Assembly (NCBI GenBank): GCA_021654635.1
Contig: AP025179.1
Span: forward strand, 5,084,001 to 5,148,000
Direction: 5' to 3'
DNA: 64,000 nucleotides
Origin: Mycobacterium kiyosense
GTDB lineage: Bacteria > Actinomycetota > Actinomycetes > Mycobacteriales > Mycobacteriaceae
Position 1 is the first letter of the stretch, and every line of letters starts with the position of its first letter. The notes beneath the pieces were generated by a model, which was given only the letters and a program-made list of their open reading frames with translations, was not told the DNA's origin and did no database searches. This document shows positions 25,253-36,741 of this stretch, piece after piece. Position numbers and translations under genes: made by a program.

Positions 25253-26266
25253 ATGACGGTGCCTCCCGGCGGTCCCTACGGTCAGGACCCCTACGGAACG
25301 AATCCGTATGGGCAGCAACCTTATTGGAGTGGACAGCCGCCGGAATGGAGCGGACAGCCGGCTGAACCCACCCAGGCCGCCCCCTACCCCTACCAGCAGC
25401 CCGCCGCCCCATACGGCACCGACCCCTACGGCAACCCCGGCTACCCTCCGCAACAATTCACCCAGCCCGGCCAACAGCCGCCCGGCTGGCCGGGCGGACC
25501 CGTCGGACCGGGTGGCCCGGGTGGCCCGGGTGGGCCCTACCCGCCGGGGCCGCCGCCGAAGAACTCCAAGCTGCCCTGGCTGATCGTCGGCGGCATCGCG
25601 GTGCTGGGCGCGATCATCCTGGTAGTGGTCCTGGTCGTCTCCCTCAACAGCGGCAAGAGCTCAACGTCCGCGACATCCTCGCCGAGCACCACTACCGAGA
25701 CCTCAGGTCCGGGCAGCGGCCAGCAGACGGCCACCGATTGCACCCCGAACGTGTCCGGTGGCGCCATGCCCACCGGCGACACGGTGACCGCCGGCACGCT
25801 GTCCTTCCCGGCCAGCGTGGCGTCCGGGTGGCAGCCCTACATCGACGACCAGAACCCGAACCTGATCGACGGAGCGGGCCTGGCCAAAGAGGTGGCCGGC
25901 GGCAACCAGTGGATGATGCAGGTCGAAGTGGCCGTGACCAACTTCGTGACCAGCATGGACGTCAGCGCCCAAGCGTCCAAACTGCTGGACTGCGTCGCCG
26001 CCGGACCCGGCTACAACCAGGTTTCGCCCTCGCTGGGCCCCAAGAACACGTCGTCTATCACCGTCGACGGCGTCAAGGCCGCCAAGGTGCAGGCCGACGT
26101 CGCCATCGGTGACGCCTCGCGCGGGGTCAAGGGCGACACCGTCACCATCGTCGCGGTGAACACCAAACCGGTGACCATCTTCCTGGGTGCGGTGCCGATC
26201 GGCGACTCGGCGTCGCAGGCCATCGTCGACGGCGCCATCGCGGCGCTGAAGGTCACCAAGAAGTAG
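25253..26266 (+). CDS. Gly/Pro-rich single-pass membrane protein (337 aa)
   Basis: Residues 1-100 are a cytoplasmic Pro/Gly/Tyr/Gln-rich tail with NPYGQQPY- and GPGGPGG-like repeats. One membrane helix follows (LPWLIVGGIAVLGAIILVVV, about residues 104-123), then a Ser/Thr linker and an extracytoplasmic domain of about 180 residues containing two Cys. It corresponds by position to Rv1097c. Function unknown; the layout resembles mycobacterial proteins recruited to the divisome or cell wall machinery, but nothing decides this. Confidence 0.8.
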   Translation: MTVPPGGPYGQDPYGTNPYGQQPYWSGQPPEWSGQPAEPTQAAPYPYQQPAAPYGTDPYGNPGYPPQQFTQPGQQPPGWPGGPVGPGGPGGPGGPYPPGPPPKNSKLPWLIVGGIAVLGAIILVVVLVVSLNSGKSSTSATSSPSTTTETSGPGSGQQTATDCTPNVSGGAMPTGDTVTAGTLSFPASVASGWQPYIDDQNPNLIDGAGLAKEVAGGNQWMMQVEVAVTNFVTSMDVSAQASKLLDCVAAGPGYNQVSPSLGPKNTSSITVDGVKAAKVQADVAIGDASRGVKGDTVTIVAVNTKPVTIFLGAVPIGDSASQAIVDGAIAALKVTKK

Positions 26267-26281
26267 CGCAGCCGGGCAGGC

Positions 26282-27784
26282 TCAGTCGTCGCCCACCGGC
26301 GCCGAGACGTGGGTGGGTTCGGAGCGGCCGCGCAGCACCGTGGAATAGCGCTCGCTCCAGCGTTTGCGCTCGGCCGTTTCGGCGCGTTCGATCGCGGCGC
26401 CCGAGCACAGGATTCGCCGATCCGAGGTCTTGGCCAGGTCGGCCAACCGCGCGGCTTCGTTGACGGCGTCGCCGATCACGGTGTACTCGTAGCGGTTCTC
26501 CGCACCGATGTTGCCCGCGAACACGCGGCCGGCGGAGACACCGATCCCGAAGTCCACCAACGGAAGTCGGCGCAGCTTGGCCGCCAGCGCACGCGCCGTG
26601 GCCAGCGCGTCGGAGGCCGGCTGTTCGGAGCGCAAGGGCGCGCCGAAGATCACCAGGGCGGCGTCGCCCTCGAATTTGTTGATCAAACCCCGGAATTCGT
26701 GCACGGTGTCGACGACGATCCGGAAGAAGTCGTTGAGCACCTCGGCAACCTCTTGCGGCGGAAGGCTTTCGGCGAGCCCGGTGGATCCGACCAGGTCGAT
26801 GTAGAGGACCGCCGCCTCCACCACGTCGCCGGAGAGCGAGGAGCCTTCCTCCAAAGCGCGCCGGGCCACATCGGTCCCGACGTGCCGGCCGAACAAGTCA
26901 CGGATCCGCTCGCGTTCCTCCAAACCGGTGACCATCCGGTTGAATCCGCTTTGCAGACGCCCGATTTGGGAACGTTCGTACACCCCGACATAGGTGCCCA
27001 TGTGGCCGTGCTCGATTTCGGCCATCGCGTCGGCGACTTCGCCCACCGGGTCGGAGATCGACCGCGACGTCAGGATCATCGTCGGCAGCCCCAGAACCAG
27101 CGCGGCCAGCGACACCACCAGCACCGGCACGTCCAGGGCCGCGGACCGGTCGATGAGCCAACCGGCGGACCGCAAACCCACGAAGGTCGCGATGACGCCG
27201 ATGGGCAACGCGCTGCACAGAAACCACAGCAGGACCAGCCGGGCGAGCACCCCCGGCACCACCAGTCGCGGTTCGCAACCCCGGGTCGCGACGCCCATGA
27301 TCGGCCGCAGCGTGCGCTGCGCCAGCAACAGACCCGTGCCGGCAGCCGCCGCGCCGCCCAATGCCACTCCCAGCAGGATCGGCACCAGCAGCGCCCCACC
27401 GCCGGCACGGTTGACCAGCAACAGGATCGCGCCGCTGCCGATCCAGACCCCCGCCAGCAACGCCGACTGCTTGCCGGCGATTTTCATTGCGGCATCGCGT
27501 TGTTCGGCGGTGGGCTCGGCACCGGCCACATACCAGCGCAGCGTGGGCGCCAGGATCAGCGGCCCGGCGACCGCCACTGTCACGGTGCTCAACACCACCA
27601 GCAGCGCCACCAAAGCCGTGTTCCGCTCGGCGAAGTCGGCGTCGGCCACGCCGAGAGTGTGCCCGCGCAGCGGGATCAGAATGGCGGCAGCGTCGATCAC
27701 GGCCAGCACGTAGGCCAGGCTCAGGTCGGCTGCATACTGCAGCGACAAGCGCAGGGCCGACTTGGGTCCCGAGTCGTCAGGCAC
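26282..27784 (-). CDS. Membrane adenylate cyclase, class III, with HAMP domain (500 aa)
   Basis: Start GTG 27784 overlaps the deacetylase stop by 8 bp; the longer frame to 27973 only mirrors that gene. Six hydrophobic segments occupy about residues 20-260. A HAMP domain follows (SISDPVGEVADAMAEIEHGH, near 290), then the cyclase domain. Metal-binding Asp residues are in YIDLVGS and FEGDAALVIF, the purine-reading Lys is in INKFEGD, and VIGDAVNEAARL supplies the second specificity residue and transition-state Asn and Arg. All catalytic residues are present, so it should make cAMP. The layout resembles Rv1318c-Rv1320c. I recall no cyclase at this point in H37Rv. Confidence 0.9.
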   Translation of the reverse strand: MPDDSGPKSALRLSLQYAADLSLAYVLAVIDAAAILIPLRGHTLGVADADFAERNTALVALLVVLSTVTVAVAGPLILAPTLRWYVAGAEPTAEQRDAAMKIAGKQSALLAGVWIGSGAILLLVNRAGGGALLVPILLGVALGGAAAAGTGLLLAQRTLRPIMGVATRGCEPRLVVPGVLARLVLLWFLCSALPIGVIATFVGLRSAGWLIDRSAALDVPVLVVSLAALVLGLPTMILTSRSISDPVGEVADAMAEIEHGHMGTYVGVYERSQIGRLQSGFNRMVTGLEERERIRDLFGRHVGTDVARRALEEGSSLSGDVVEAAVLYIDLVGSTGLAESLPPQEVAEVLNDFFRIVVDTVHEFRGLINKFEGDAALVIFGAPLRSEQPASDALATARALAAKLRRLPLVDFGIGVSAGRVFAGNIGAENRYEYTVIGDAVNEAARLADLAKTSDRRILCSGAAIERAETAERKRWSERYSTVLRGRSEPTHVSAPVGDD

Positions 27785-28652
27785 CGTTGTTCGGTCCGCC
27801 GGAGTTCTGCCCCGGAATATCGGTGATCGGGAAGTTCGGCATCGGCTTCGGCGACGGCGTGTTGGGCAACGCCGGTATCTGCGCGGCCGGGATGTCGTGC
27901 AACTGGTTGGCGGGCGGACCGTTTTCCCGGCTGCCGTAGCTGCTGCCCGGCGCGCGGGGGCCGAGCAGCTCACTGACCGTGACCAGGTGATAGCCGTTGG
28001 CCTTGAGCACCGGGATGAACTGGTAGACCAGGTCGACGGTGCTGGAGTAGGTGTCGTGGAACAGCACCACCGACCCCGGTTTGATCTGAGTCATCAGCAC
28101 CTGCCGCGTCGCCGCGGTGTTGGCGTCGTTGGCCCAGTCGAACGGGATGACGTCCCACAGGATCTCGGCCAGGCCGAACGTGGCGGCGGTCTGGCGCACC
28201 GCCGGGTTGGACAGCCCGCCCGCGGGCCGATACAGCACCGGTGTTCGTCCGGTCGCGGCGGTGATGGCGTCGTTGGCGCGGGCGAACTGGGCGGCGATGT
28301 CCTCGGGCGGGATCGTCGTCATGTTGGGGTGTTCCCAGGTGTGGCTGCCGATCTCCATGCCCGCGTCGGCGATCCGCTTGGCGCCCGACGGGTTGGCGGC
28401 CACCTTGTTGCCGATCAGGAAGAACGTGGCCTTGGCGTCGTTGTCCCGCAGGATCTGCAGTAACCGGTCCGTGTAGGGACCGGGACCGTCGTCGAAGGTC
28501 AGCGCGATGCACTTGACCACCGCACAGTTCGCGTCGTCGGCCCGGGTGACGTGGCCGGTCAGGCCACCGATCACCAGGACGGCCGCGGCCACGACCACAC
28601 CGAAGACCATGCGCCCGTAGCGCCAGGCCTGGTTGTCGGGTCGTTTCGGCAC
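27777..28652 (-). CDS. Polysaccharide deacetylase, NodB domain (291 aa)
   Basis: Exported or membrane-anchored carbohydrate esterase family 4 enzyme. Start GTG 28652. One hydrophobic segment lies at about residues 14-32 (FGVVVAAAVLVIGGL), acting as signal or anchor. The NodB domain has motif 1 TFDDGPGPYTD near 52, motif 2 HTWEHPN near 103 with both metal His, motif 3 YRPAGG near 140 and motif 5 VVLFHDTY near 195. It probably deacetylates peptidoglycan or a related polymer. The tail is Pro/Asn-rich. It corresponds by position to Rv1096. Confidence 0.93.
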   Translation of the reverse strand: MPKRPDNQAWRYGRMVFGVVVAAAVLVIGGLTGHVTRADDANCAVVKCIALTFDDGPGPYTDRLLQILRDNDAKATFFLIGNKVAANPSGAKRIADAGMEIGSHTWEHPNMTTIPPEDIAAQFARANDAITAATGRTPVLYRPAGGLSNPAVRQTAATFGLAEILWDVIPFDWANDANTAATRQVLMTQIKPGSVVLFHDTYSSTVDLVYQFIPVLKANGYHLVTVSELLGPRAPGSSYGSRENGPPANQLHDIPAAQIPALPNTPSPKPMPNFPITDIPGQNSGGPNNGA

Positions 28653-28693
28653 CGGGAAAGTTTACCGAAACGCCGTCCCGGCCGGCCGAGCGC

Positions 28694-29995
28694 TCAGTTC
28701 GGACCGGCGATTTCCTCGAGCATCTCGGTGACCAGCGCCGCGATCGGCGACCGCTCGCTGCGCAGCAGCGTGATGTGCGCGAACAGCGGATGACCCTTGA
28801 GCTTCTCGATCACCGCGGCCACCCCGTCGTGCCGGCCCACCCGCAGGTTGTCGCGCTGCGCGATGTCGTGGGTGAGTACCACCCGGGATCCGGTGCCCAG
28901 CCTGGACAGCACGGTGAGCAGCACGTTGCGTTCCAGCGACTGCGCCTCGTCGACGATCACGAACGAGTCGTGCAGCGACCGGCCGCGGATGTGGGTCAGC
29001 GGCAGCACCTCGAGCATGCCGCGGGACAGCACCTCCTCGAGGACGGCCGGGCTGGCCAGCCCTTCCAGCGTGTCGAACACCGCCTGCGCCCACGGGCCCA
29101 TCTTGTCGCTCTCGCTGCCGGGCAGGTAGCCCAGCTCCTGGCCGCCGACGGCGTACAGGGGCCGGAACACCACCACCTTGCGCTGGGTGCGCCGCTCCAA
29201 CACGGCTTCCAGCCCGGCACACAAGGCCAGCGCCGACTTTCCAGTGCCGGCTTTGCCGCCGAGCGAGACGATGCCCACCGACTCGTCCAGCAGCAGGTCC
29301 AGCGCAACGCGCTGCTCGGCGGAGCGGCCCCGCAGGCCGAACACCTCCCGGTCACCGCGGACCAGTTGGACGCGTTTGGCAGGGGTCACCCGGCCCAGCG
29401 CGTGCGAGCTACCGCCGAGCAGCCGAACCCCGGTGTGGCACGGCATATCCCGGGCCTCGGCCAGGTCGATCTCGCCGTCGGCGAACAACTCGCCGATGTC
29501 CTCGGCGGCCACCTCGATCTCGCGCATCCCCGACCAGCCGGACACCACCACGTCCTGTGCGTGGTACTCGTCGGCCGGCAACCCGACCGCGGCGGCCTTG
29601 ACCCGCAGCGGAATGTCCTTGCTCACCAACGTGACCCGCTTGCCCTCGGCGGCCAGGTTGGCGGCACAGCTCAGGATCCGCGAGTCGTTGCTGTCGGTCC
29701 GGAACCCTGCCGGCAGCACCGACGGGTCGGTGTGGTTGAGCTCGACGTGCAGCGAACCGCCCTGCGCGCCAACCGGAATCGGCTGATCCAACCGGCCGTG
29801 CTCAAGACGCAGGTCGTCGAACAACCGCAACGCCTGGCGGGCGAACCATCCCAGCTCGTGGTGGTGACGTTTGGCTTCCAGTTCGCTGATCACAACCAGC
29901 GGAACCACCACCTCGTGCTCGGCAAACCGACTGCAAGCCCAGGGGTCGGACAGCAGTACGGAGGTGTCGAGCACGTACGTCCGGGTTTCGGTCAC
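28694..29995 (-). CDS. phoH2: PhoH2: PIN endoribonuclease fused to PhoH ATPase
   Basis: Start GTG 29995 ([15 protein letters not shown]) has GAGGAG upstream; the frame to 30034 is longer but less likely. Residues 1-150 form a PIN domain with its acidic sites ([15 protein letters not shown], and [11 protein letters not shown]). A PhoH helicase-like ATPase follows with Walker [13 protein letters not shown] near 258 and Walker [12 protein letters not shown] near 345. The protein unwinds and cleaves RNA in an ATP-dependent manner in characterised mycobacterial orthologs. 433 residues is normal. It corresponds to Rv1095. Confidence 0.95.
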   Translation of the reverse strand: MTETRTYVLDTSVLLSDPWACSRFAEHEVVVPLVVISELEAKRHHHELGWFARQALRLFDDLRLEHGRLDQPIPVGAQGGSLHVELNHTDPSVLPAGFRTDSNDSRILSCAANLAAEGKRVTLVSKDIPLRVKAAAVGLPADEYHAQDVVVSGWSGMREIEVAAEDIGELFADGEIDLAEARDMPCHTGVRLLGGSSHALGRVTPAKRVQLVRGDREVFGLRGRSAEQRVALDLLLDESVGIVSLGGKAGTGKSALALCAGLEAVLERRTQRKVVVFRPLYAVGGQELGYLPGSESDKMGPWAQAVFDTLEGLASPAVLEEVLSRGMLEVLPLTHIRGRSLHDSFVIVDEAQSLERNVLLTVLSRLGTGSRVVLTHDIAQRDNLRVGRHDGVAAVIEKLKGHPLFAHITLLRSERSPIAALVTEMLEEIAGPN

Positions 29996-30259
29996 GGGGC
30001 GCTCCTCGAGCGGATAGCGCTCGGGCGGACCCACGCGAGCGTGTCGGCGGGGGCCGCGGCACCAGGACCGGGTCCGGTCCTGCCTTTCCTACGACCGGTG
30101 TGGTTACCGGTGCAGAAACCGGGAGTGCCGCCCTGGCAGCAGAGCAAGTCGCTGGCCATCGAGGGGGACGCTACTCCGGTGGCCGCACCCCCGCAGCGCA
30201 GGCGCGCCGAGACAAAACCGTGACACGCAAAATGCAATACGCCGATCGGCGAGATCGGG

Positions 30260-31087
30260 TCAGTCGGTGACGAACTGCTTGAGCGCCGGCTCGTCGGCCA
30301 GCCCCCAGGCGGTGATCCGCTCGGAGATCACCTGCTGCAGCTGCGCCGCGTCGAAGATGCCGGCGTCGGCGACGTTTTGCAGCTTGTCGGCGTAGGCCTC
30401 GATGTCGGCGCCGGGCACCTCGAGGTCGGCCGCGCGGGCGGCGATCGCCGCGATCGTCTCGTCGTGGGTGTAGTCGAGCAGATGGGCGACCAGGTTGGCG
30501 AAGAACTCCTCGTGCCGCGCTTCGTCCCGGGCGATCCGGTCGATCAGCCCGGCCAGGATCGGCTCTTCGATCCGGGCGGCGAGGTTGCGGCAGAAGGTGC
30601 CGTACGAACGCTCCGACAGGGCCATGTAGACCAGGGTCTCGACCTGCGAGTAGTGCTCGGCACGGTAGCCCTTCATCACGTACTGGACGCGGGCCTGTTC
30701 GTTGGCGGTCGGGTCGACCTCGCGGGTCACCACCAGGTACTCGCGCAGGGCGATCGCATGCAGGTGCTCTTCGGCGGTCCAGCGGCCGATCCAGCGTCCC
30801 CAGTAGTCCTCGAGGATGAAGTGCTCGACGAACTCGCGGTGATGCGCGGCCAGGTTGTCCTTGAGCAGCAGCAGGATCTCGCAGGCGTCGGTGATCGAGC
30901 GCGGCAGGGTCGCCTGGGAGGGATCCCAGTCCCGTCCGCCGAGGAACGCGAAGTTCTCGCCGCGGTCGAACGGCACGTAATCGTGGGCGAACCAGATGTC
31001 CTCGGTGCGCAGGTGGCGGTCCACGTTGGCTTCCACCACAGGCTCGAGTTCCAGAGTGAGCGCGTTAGCGACAGGTTTCTGTGCCAT
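30260..31087 (-). CDS. desA2: Acyl-ACP desaturase DesA2
   Basis: Ferritin-like diiron protein of the plant-type acyl-ACP desaturase family. Start ATG 31087 (MAQKPVANALTLELEPVVE). Helix motifs with iron ligands are visible: TAEEHLHAIALREYL near residue 108 and RIARDEARHEEFF near 192, along with an ETLVYMALSERS segment. 275 residues is normal for DesA2, which acts in mycolic acid precursor synthesis and is shorter than DesA1. It corresponds to Rv1094 and lies downstream of glyA. Confidence 0.94.
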   Translation of the reverse strand: MAQKPVANALTLELEPVVEANVDRHLRTEDIWFAHDYVPFDRGENFAFLGGRDWDPSQATLPRSITDACEILLLLKDNLAAHHREFVEHFILEDYWGRWIGRWTAEEHLHAIALREYLVVTREVDPTANEQARVQYVMKGYRAEHYSQVETLVYMALSERSYGTFCRNLAARIEEPILAGLIDRIARDEARHEEFFANLVAHLLDYTHDETIAAIAARAADLEVPGADIEAYADKLQNVADAGIFDAAQLQQVISERITAWGLADEPALKQFVTD

Positions 31088-31207
31088 GCGGTAACTGTAA
31101 CCCGCTGACACAGGTTCTTTCAACTCTGCGCGCGCCGTGTCGCGTCACAGTTAGGTGAAGCCGAACAGGCTGGAATTGCAGACCGGAGACGGTTGCTCCG
31201 GCGCCAG

Positions 31208-33573
<2,366 letters not shown>

Positions 33574-33591
33574 CTTTCCCCAGCTCGAATG

Positions 33592-33642
33592 CCGATGCGG
33601 GGCCACAACCACAACGCTCGGGCGGTGGCGACCCCGCATCGG
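33592..33642. terminator. Bidirectional stem-loop between convergent genes
   Basis: CCGATGCGGGG (33592-33602) pairs perfectly with CCCCGCATCGG (33632-33642). An inner CCAC/GTGG pairing extends the structure. It lies between the coaA stop and the stop of the convergent membrane protein gene. There is no U-tract, as usual for mycobacterial intrinsic terminators. Confidence 0.75.
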
Positions 33643-33655
33643 TTCATGAGGGGAG

Positions 33656-34069
33656 TTACGCCGTGACGCGGCGCACTCCCAGGTACTGCAGTCCCGCGAA
33701 CGCCGCGGTGTAGACGCCGGAGGCCAGCGTCGCGGCCACGCCGACCGCCGTCATCGGCACCAGCTCGGCCGCGACGATCGCCGCCACGGTGTAGGCCAGG
33801 TTGGCCACCACGACGCCGATCCCGGCACGGCGCAGGTCGGGCAGCGCGGCCAGACTGAACACGGCCAGCCCGTAGAGCACGAAGAAGCCGCCCATGCTGT
33901 ACTCCTGGCCGGAAGTCAGGCCGGTCAGCCGCGAGATCGGGTCGGCGGCGGCGGCCACCACCAGGCCCATCAGGCCGGTCAGGGTGGCGTCGGCGCGCAT
34001 GGCGAACCGCAGCAGCGAGTCCGTCGAGTCGTTGAGGGGCCGGGTGGCGGGGCCTGGGATGGCGGTCAT
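33656..34069 (-). CDS. Small integral membrane protein (137 aa)
   Basis: Four hydrophobic segments can be seen: about residues 28-45 (ATLTGLMGLVVAAAA), 58-77 (MGGFFVLYGLAVFSLAAL), 83-102 (GIGVVVANLAYTVAAIVAAE) and 105-128 (MTAVGVAATLASGVYTAAFA). The start is ATG 34069. No catalytic or binding motif is recognised. It is convergent with coaA and separated from it by the stem-loop. It could be a small stress or transport protein, but no family can be named. Confidence 0.7.
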   Translation of the reverse strand: MTAIPGPATRPLNDSTDSLLRFAMRADATLTGLMGLVVAAAADPISRLTGLTSGQEYSMGGFFVLYGLAVFSLAALPDLRRAGIGVVVANLAYTVAAIVAAELVPMTAVGVAATLASGVYTAAFAGLQYLGVRRVTA

Positions 34070-34202
34070 GGGGTGCTCCTAGCTGTCTTGCACGGTCGGT
34101 TCGGACAGCTTCGACGGTGCCGTTCGGGCACTGCCAGATCGACGCATGACGCTGCCATCTACTGCCAGCTGCGCCGCGACCAGGAGTTTTGTGCCGCGGG
34201 CC

Positions 34203-35288
34203 TCAGACCGCTCGGGCCTCGAGCACGCTGAACGGCGACGCCGTCTCCACCACCCGCTGCAATTGGAAGCCGGCCCGGTCGAACAATCGCTCGAACTCGG
34301 CGGCGGTACGTTCGCGTGCGTCCAGGGCGATCAACATCTCCAGGTCCAGCCAGTTGCCCACGAATTCCCGGTGGTGCTTGGGAATCACGAACTCGACCAG
34401 TAGTAGGTGGCAGCCGGCCTCGGCCGCCGCCCGCACATTGCGCAGGATCCGCACGGCGTCGTCGTCAGGCCAGTCGTGGATCACGCTCTTGAGGATGTAC
34501 GCGTCGCCGCCGGCCGGCACGGACTCGAAGAAGGACCCCTCGGCAATCCGGGTGCGCTCGGCGACGCCGCGTTCGGCCAGGACGGCCGGGGCCCCGGCAA
34601 CCACCTGGGGCTGGTCGAACAGCACGCCGCGCGCCGCCGGGGTGGCCGCCAGGATCTCGGCCAGCAGCCGGCCGTGGCCGCCGCCGACGTCGACGATGGT
34701 GGCGAACCGGCTGAAGTCGTAGGCGGCGATCACCGGTCCGATCGACAAGGCGGATCCGCCCGTCATGGCCTGGTTGAAGATCTCGCCGAGCTCGGGCTCG
34801 GCGGCCAGGTACTCGAAGGCCGGTTTGCCGCGCAGCGCGGGTATGACGGACCGGCCGGTGCGGATGGCATCGGTGAGATGGCTCCAATGCTCGCGGTGTT
34901 GCGGGGAGCCCAGCCACCGCGCCCATCCGGTGAGCGGGATCTCCGCGTCGCGGCGCAGCGTGCCGGCAAGTGGCGTGAGGTCGTAACGCCCGTCGCGGCG
35001 CTGCCGGAAAATGCCTCTGCTGATCAGCGCCCTGAGCAGTCGGCGCAGCGCATCGGCGTCCGCGTTGACGGCGGTCGCCAATTCCTGGGCCGATAACGGG
35101 CCGCCGGCGAGCGCGTCGGCGATGCCGAGCTCGGCGGCCGCGACGATCGCCTGGGACACCCACGCGTTGGAGACCATCTCCATCATCGCGACCGGCGGGG
35201 GCACCATGCGGCGGTGCAACTGGGCCAAGTGATGACGCGCGGCGTCGATCATCTGCACGACCTTGGGCGGTGGAAGTTTGCTCGGCAC
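34203..35288 (-). CDS. SAM-dependent O-methyltransferase (361 aa)
   Basis: Plant-caffeate/hydroxyneurosporene-type O-methyltransferase (Methyltransf_2 fold). The amino-terminal winged-helix dimerisation domain (about 40-120, with AAELGIADAL and RLLRALISRGIF) precedes the Rossmann domain. SAM-binding VDVGGGHGRLLAEI lies near residues 193-206, and SVIHDWPDDDAVRIL near 275 has the His-Asp catalytic segment. Start GTG 35288. The substrate is unknown; in mycobacteria such enzymes modify secondary metabolites or carotenoids. Confidence 0.88.
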   Translation of the reverse strand: MPSKLPPPKVVQMIDAARHHLAQLHRRMVPPPVAMMEMVSNAWVSQAIVAAAELGIADALAGGPLSAQELATAVNADADALRRLLRALISRGIFRQRRDGRYDLTPLAGTLRRDAEIPLTGWARWLGSPQHREHWSHLTDAIRTGRSVIPALRGKPAFEYLAAEPELGEIFNQAMTGGSALSIGPVIAAYDFSRFATIVDVGGGHGRLLAEILAATPAARGVLFDQPQVVAGAPAVLAERGVAERTRIAEGSFFESVPAGGDAYILKSVIHDWPDDDAVRILRNVRAAAEAGCHLLLVEFVIPKHHREFVGNWLDLEMLIALDARERTAAEFERLFDRAGFQLQRVVETASPFSVLEARAV

Positions 35289-35331
35289 AGCTGTTCTCCG
35301 TCTGTCGGTAGGCGCCTGGGAAACCGCGACT

Positions 35332-36702
35332 CTAGTCGCTGGTAACCGCGACCCGGCCGCGCAGGTCGGCGGCGATCAACTTCGCCGCCGCATTCTGCCA
35401 GTTGTGCAGCGAGCGCTGCGGCACCTCGGTCACCAGCCATTGCCATGCCTGCCGCGCGGTCGGATCCAGGCCGGCCGCGGTGGCGTTTTGCGCATACGCG
35501 CGTACCCCGACCACGTAGGGGAAGTACAGCGAGTTGTAGTAACGCCATTCCTCGGTGGTGCCGAAGTCGCCGCTGTCGCGGGGCTTGAGCCGCCCGATGC
35601 CGTCGGCCAGCACGGCCTTGAGTTCGTTGGCCCGCTCCACCGGGTGGTCGGGCGCCCCACGGGCGGCCAGCCGCTCGTCGATCACCGGCAGCGCGGTCAG
35701 CGGGCTGGCAACCAACTTGGTCAGATCGCCATAGTGGCCCAGCGCCCGTCGGGTGAGCCGCACGAAGGTGTCGTCGTCGACGTCGACGAGGGGGTCTTGC
35801 GACCGCAGCGGCAACGCGGCACCGGCGTCGCGCAGCGCGGCCCGGCTGGCCCGCAGCTCGGGTGACCGCGAGAACGCCAGCCGGTCCAGCAGTCCGGCCA
35901 GTGGGTCGGCCAGCACCTGGACCGTGATCGAGATCGCCAGGCTGGTGAACAGCAGCACGGTCAACGCCGTCTGCGCACCCGGCTCACCGCGCGTCACCGC
36001 CAGGCCGATCAGTGCCTGGCCGCCGAACAGCGTCGCCACCGCCGTGCAGCCGGCGAACGAGCGCGCCATGTCGGCACGCAGCGCCTGACCCTCGTCGAAG
36101 GCGTCCCACAGCGCCACCGCACCACCGAGCAACAACACGTCGACACCCGTCGACGCCAGCGCCAGCCAACTGGGCACCAGACCCAGCGGAATGATCAGAA
36201 TCGCATTGGCCAGCGCGAAGAACAGAGTCGCCACCACGACGGCCCCGGTGACCGAAGCCGGCCGGGTGGGCCGCACGGCGTTGACCGCCATCGCGCCCAG
36301 CGTGGACAGTGAGATCACCGCGCACATCAGCCAGTGCCCGAGTCTTAATGGAGCGTCGACGTTGCCCGCCATCGCCGCTCCCAGCAGCGTCAGCGCGGCA
36401 ACCCCGGTGACCAACACGATCTCCCGGTTGCGGCCCCGGGCGCTATCGGACGGTCGGGCCAGCTCGAGGAGCACCGCGAACCACGCCACGCCCGGGACGG
36501 CGACAAGGTAGACCTCGAGCTGGCTGAGCAGGTGCGCGTGCCGAACGCTGATGGTCCGCACCGCGTCCAGCGCCACCACCGACGCGAAGCCGCACAAGCC
36601 GACCGCGGCCAGCACGAGCACCGGCTTGCGCGGATCGCGGGCCAGCAGATACAGCCCGAGCCAACCGCTCAGCGTGAACACCACCGCCGACAGCGCAGCC
36701 AT
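35332..36702 (-). CDS. Multi-pass membrane protein with soluble C-terminal domain (456 aa)
   Basis: About eight hydrophobic segments occupy residues 1-275. Residues 280-456 form a soluble helical domain, with charged loops, DERLAARGAPDHPVERANEL near 350 and a Trp-rich EEWRYYNSLYFPYVVGVRAY segment near 390. No named family is recognised. The membrane part resembles actinobacterial sensor amino-terminal domains, but no kinase, cyclase or GGDEF motif follows. Start ATG 36702. It is separated by 39 bp from the end of PPE gene 1. Confidence 0.7.
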   Translation of the reverse strand: MAALSAVVFTLSGWLGLYLLARDPRKPVLVLAAVGLCGFASVVALDAVRTISVRHAHLLSQLEVYLVAVPGVAWFAVLLELARPSDSARGRNREIVLVTGVAALTLLGAAMAGNVDAPLRLGHWLMCAVISLSTLGAMAVNAVRPTRPASVTGAVVVATLFFALANAILIIPLGLVPSWLALASTGVDVLLLGGAVALWDAFDEGQALRADMARSFAGCTAVATLFGGQALIGLAVTRGEPGAQTALTVLLFTSLAISITVQVLADPLAGLLDRLAFSRSPELRASRAALRDAGAALPLRSQDPLVDVDDDTFVRLTRRALGHYGDLTKLVASPLTALPVIDERLAARGAPDHPVERANELKAVLADGIGRLKPRDSGDFGTTEEWRYYNSLYFPYVVGVRAYAQNATAAGLDPTARQAWQWLVTEVPQRSLHNWQNAAAKLIAADLRGRVAVTSD

Positions 36703-36741
36703 GCATCCAGTCTGTCACGCGGCAGATGCCCCCAGCAGCTG

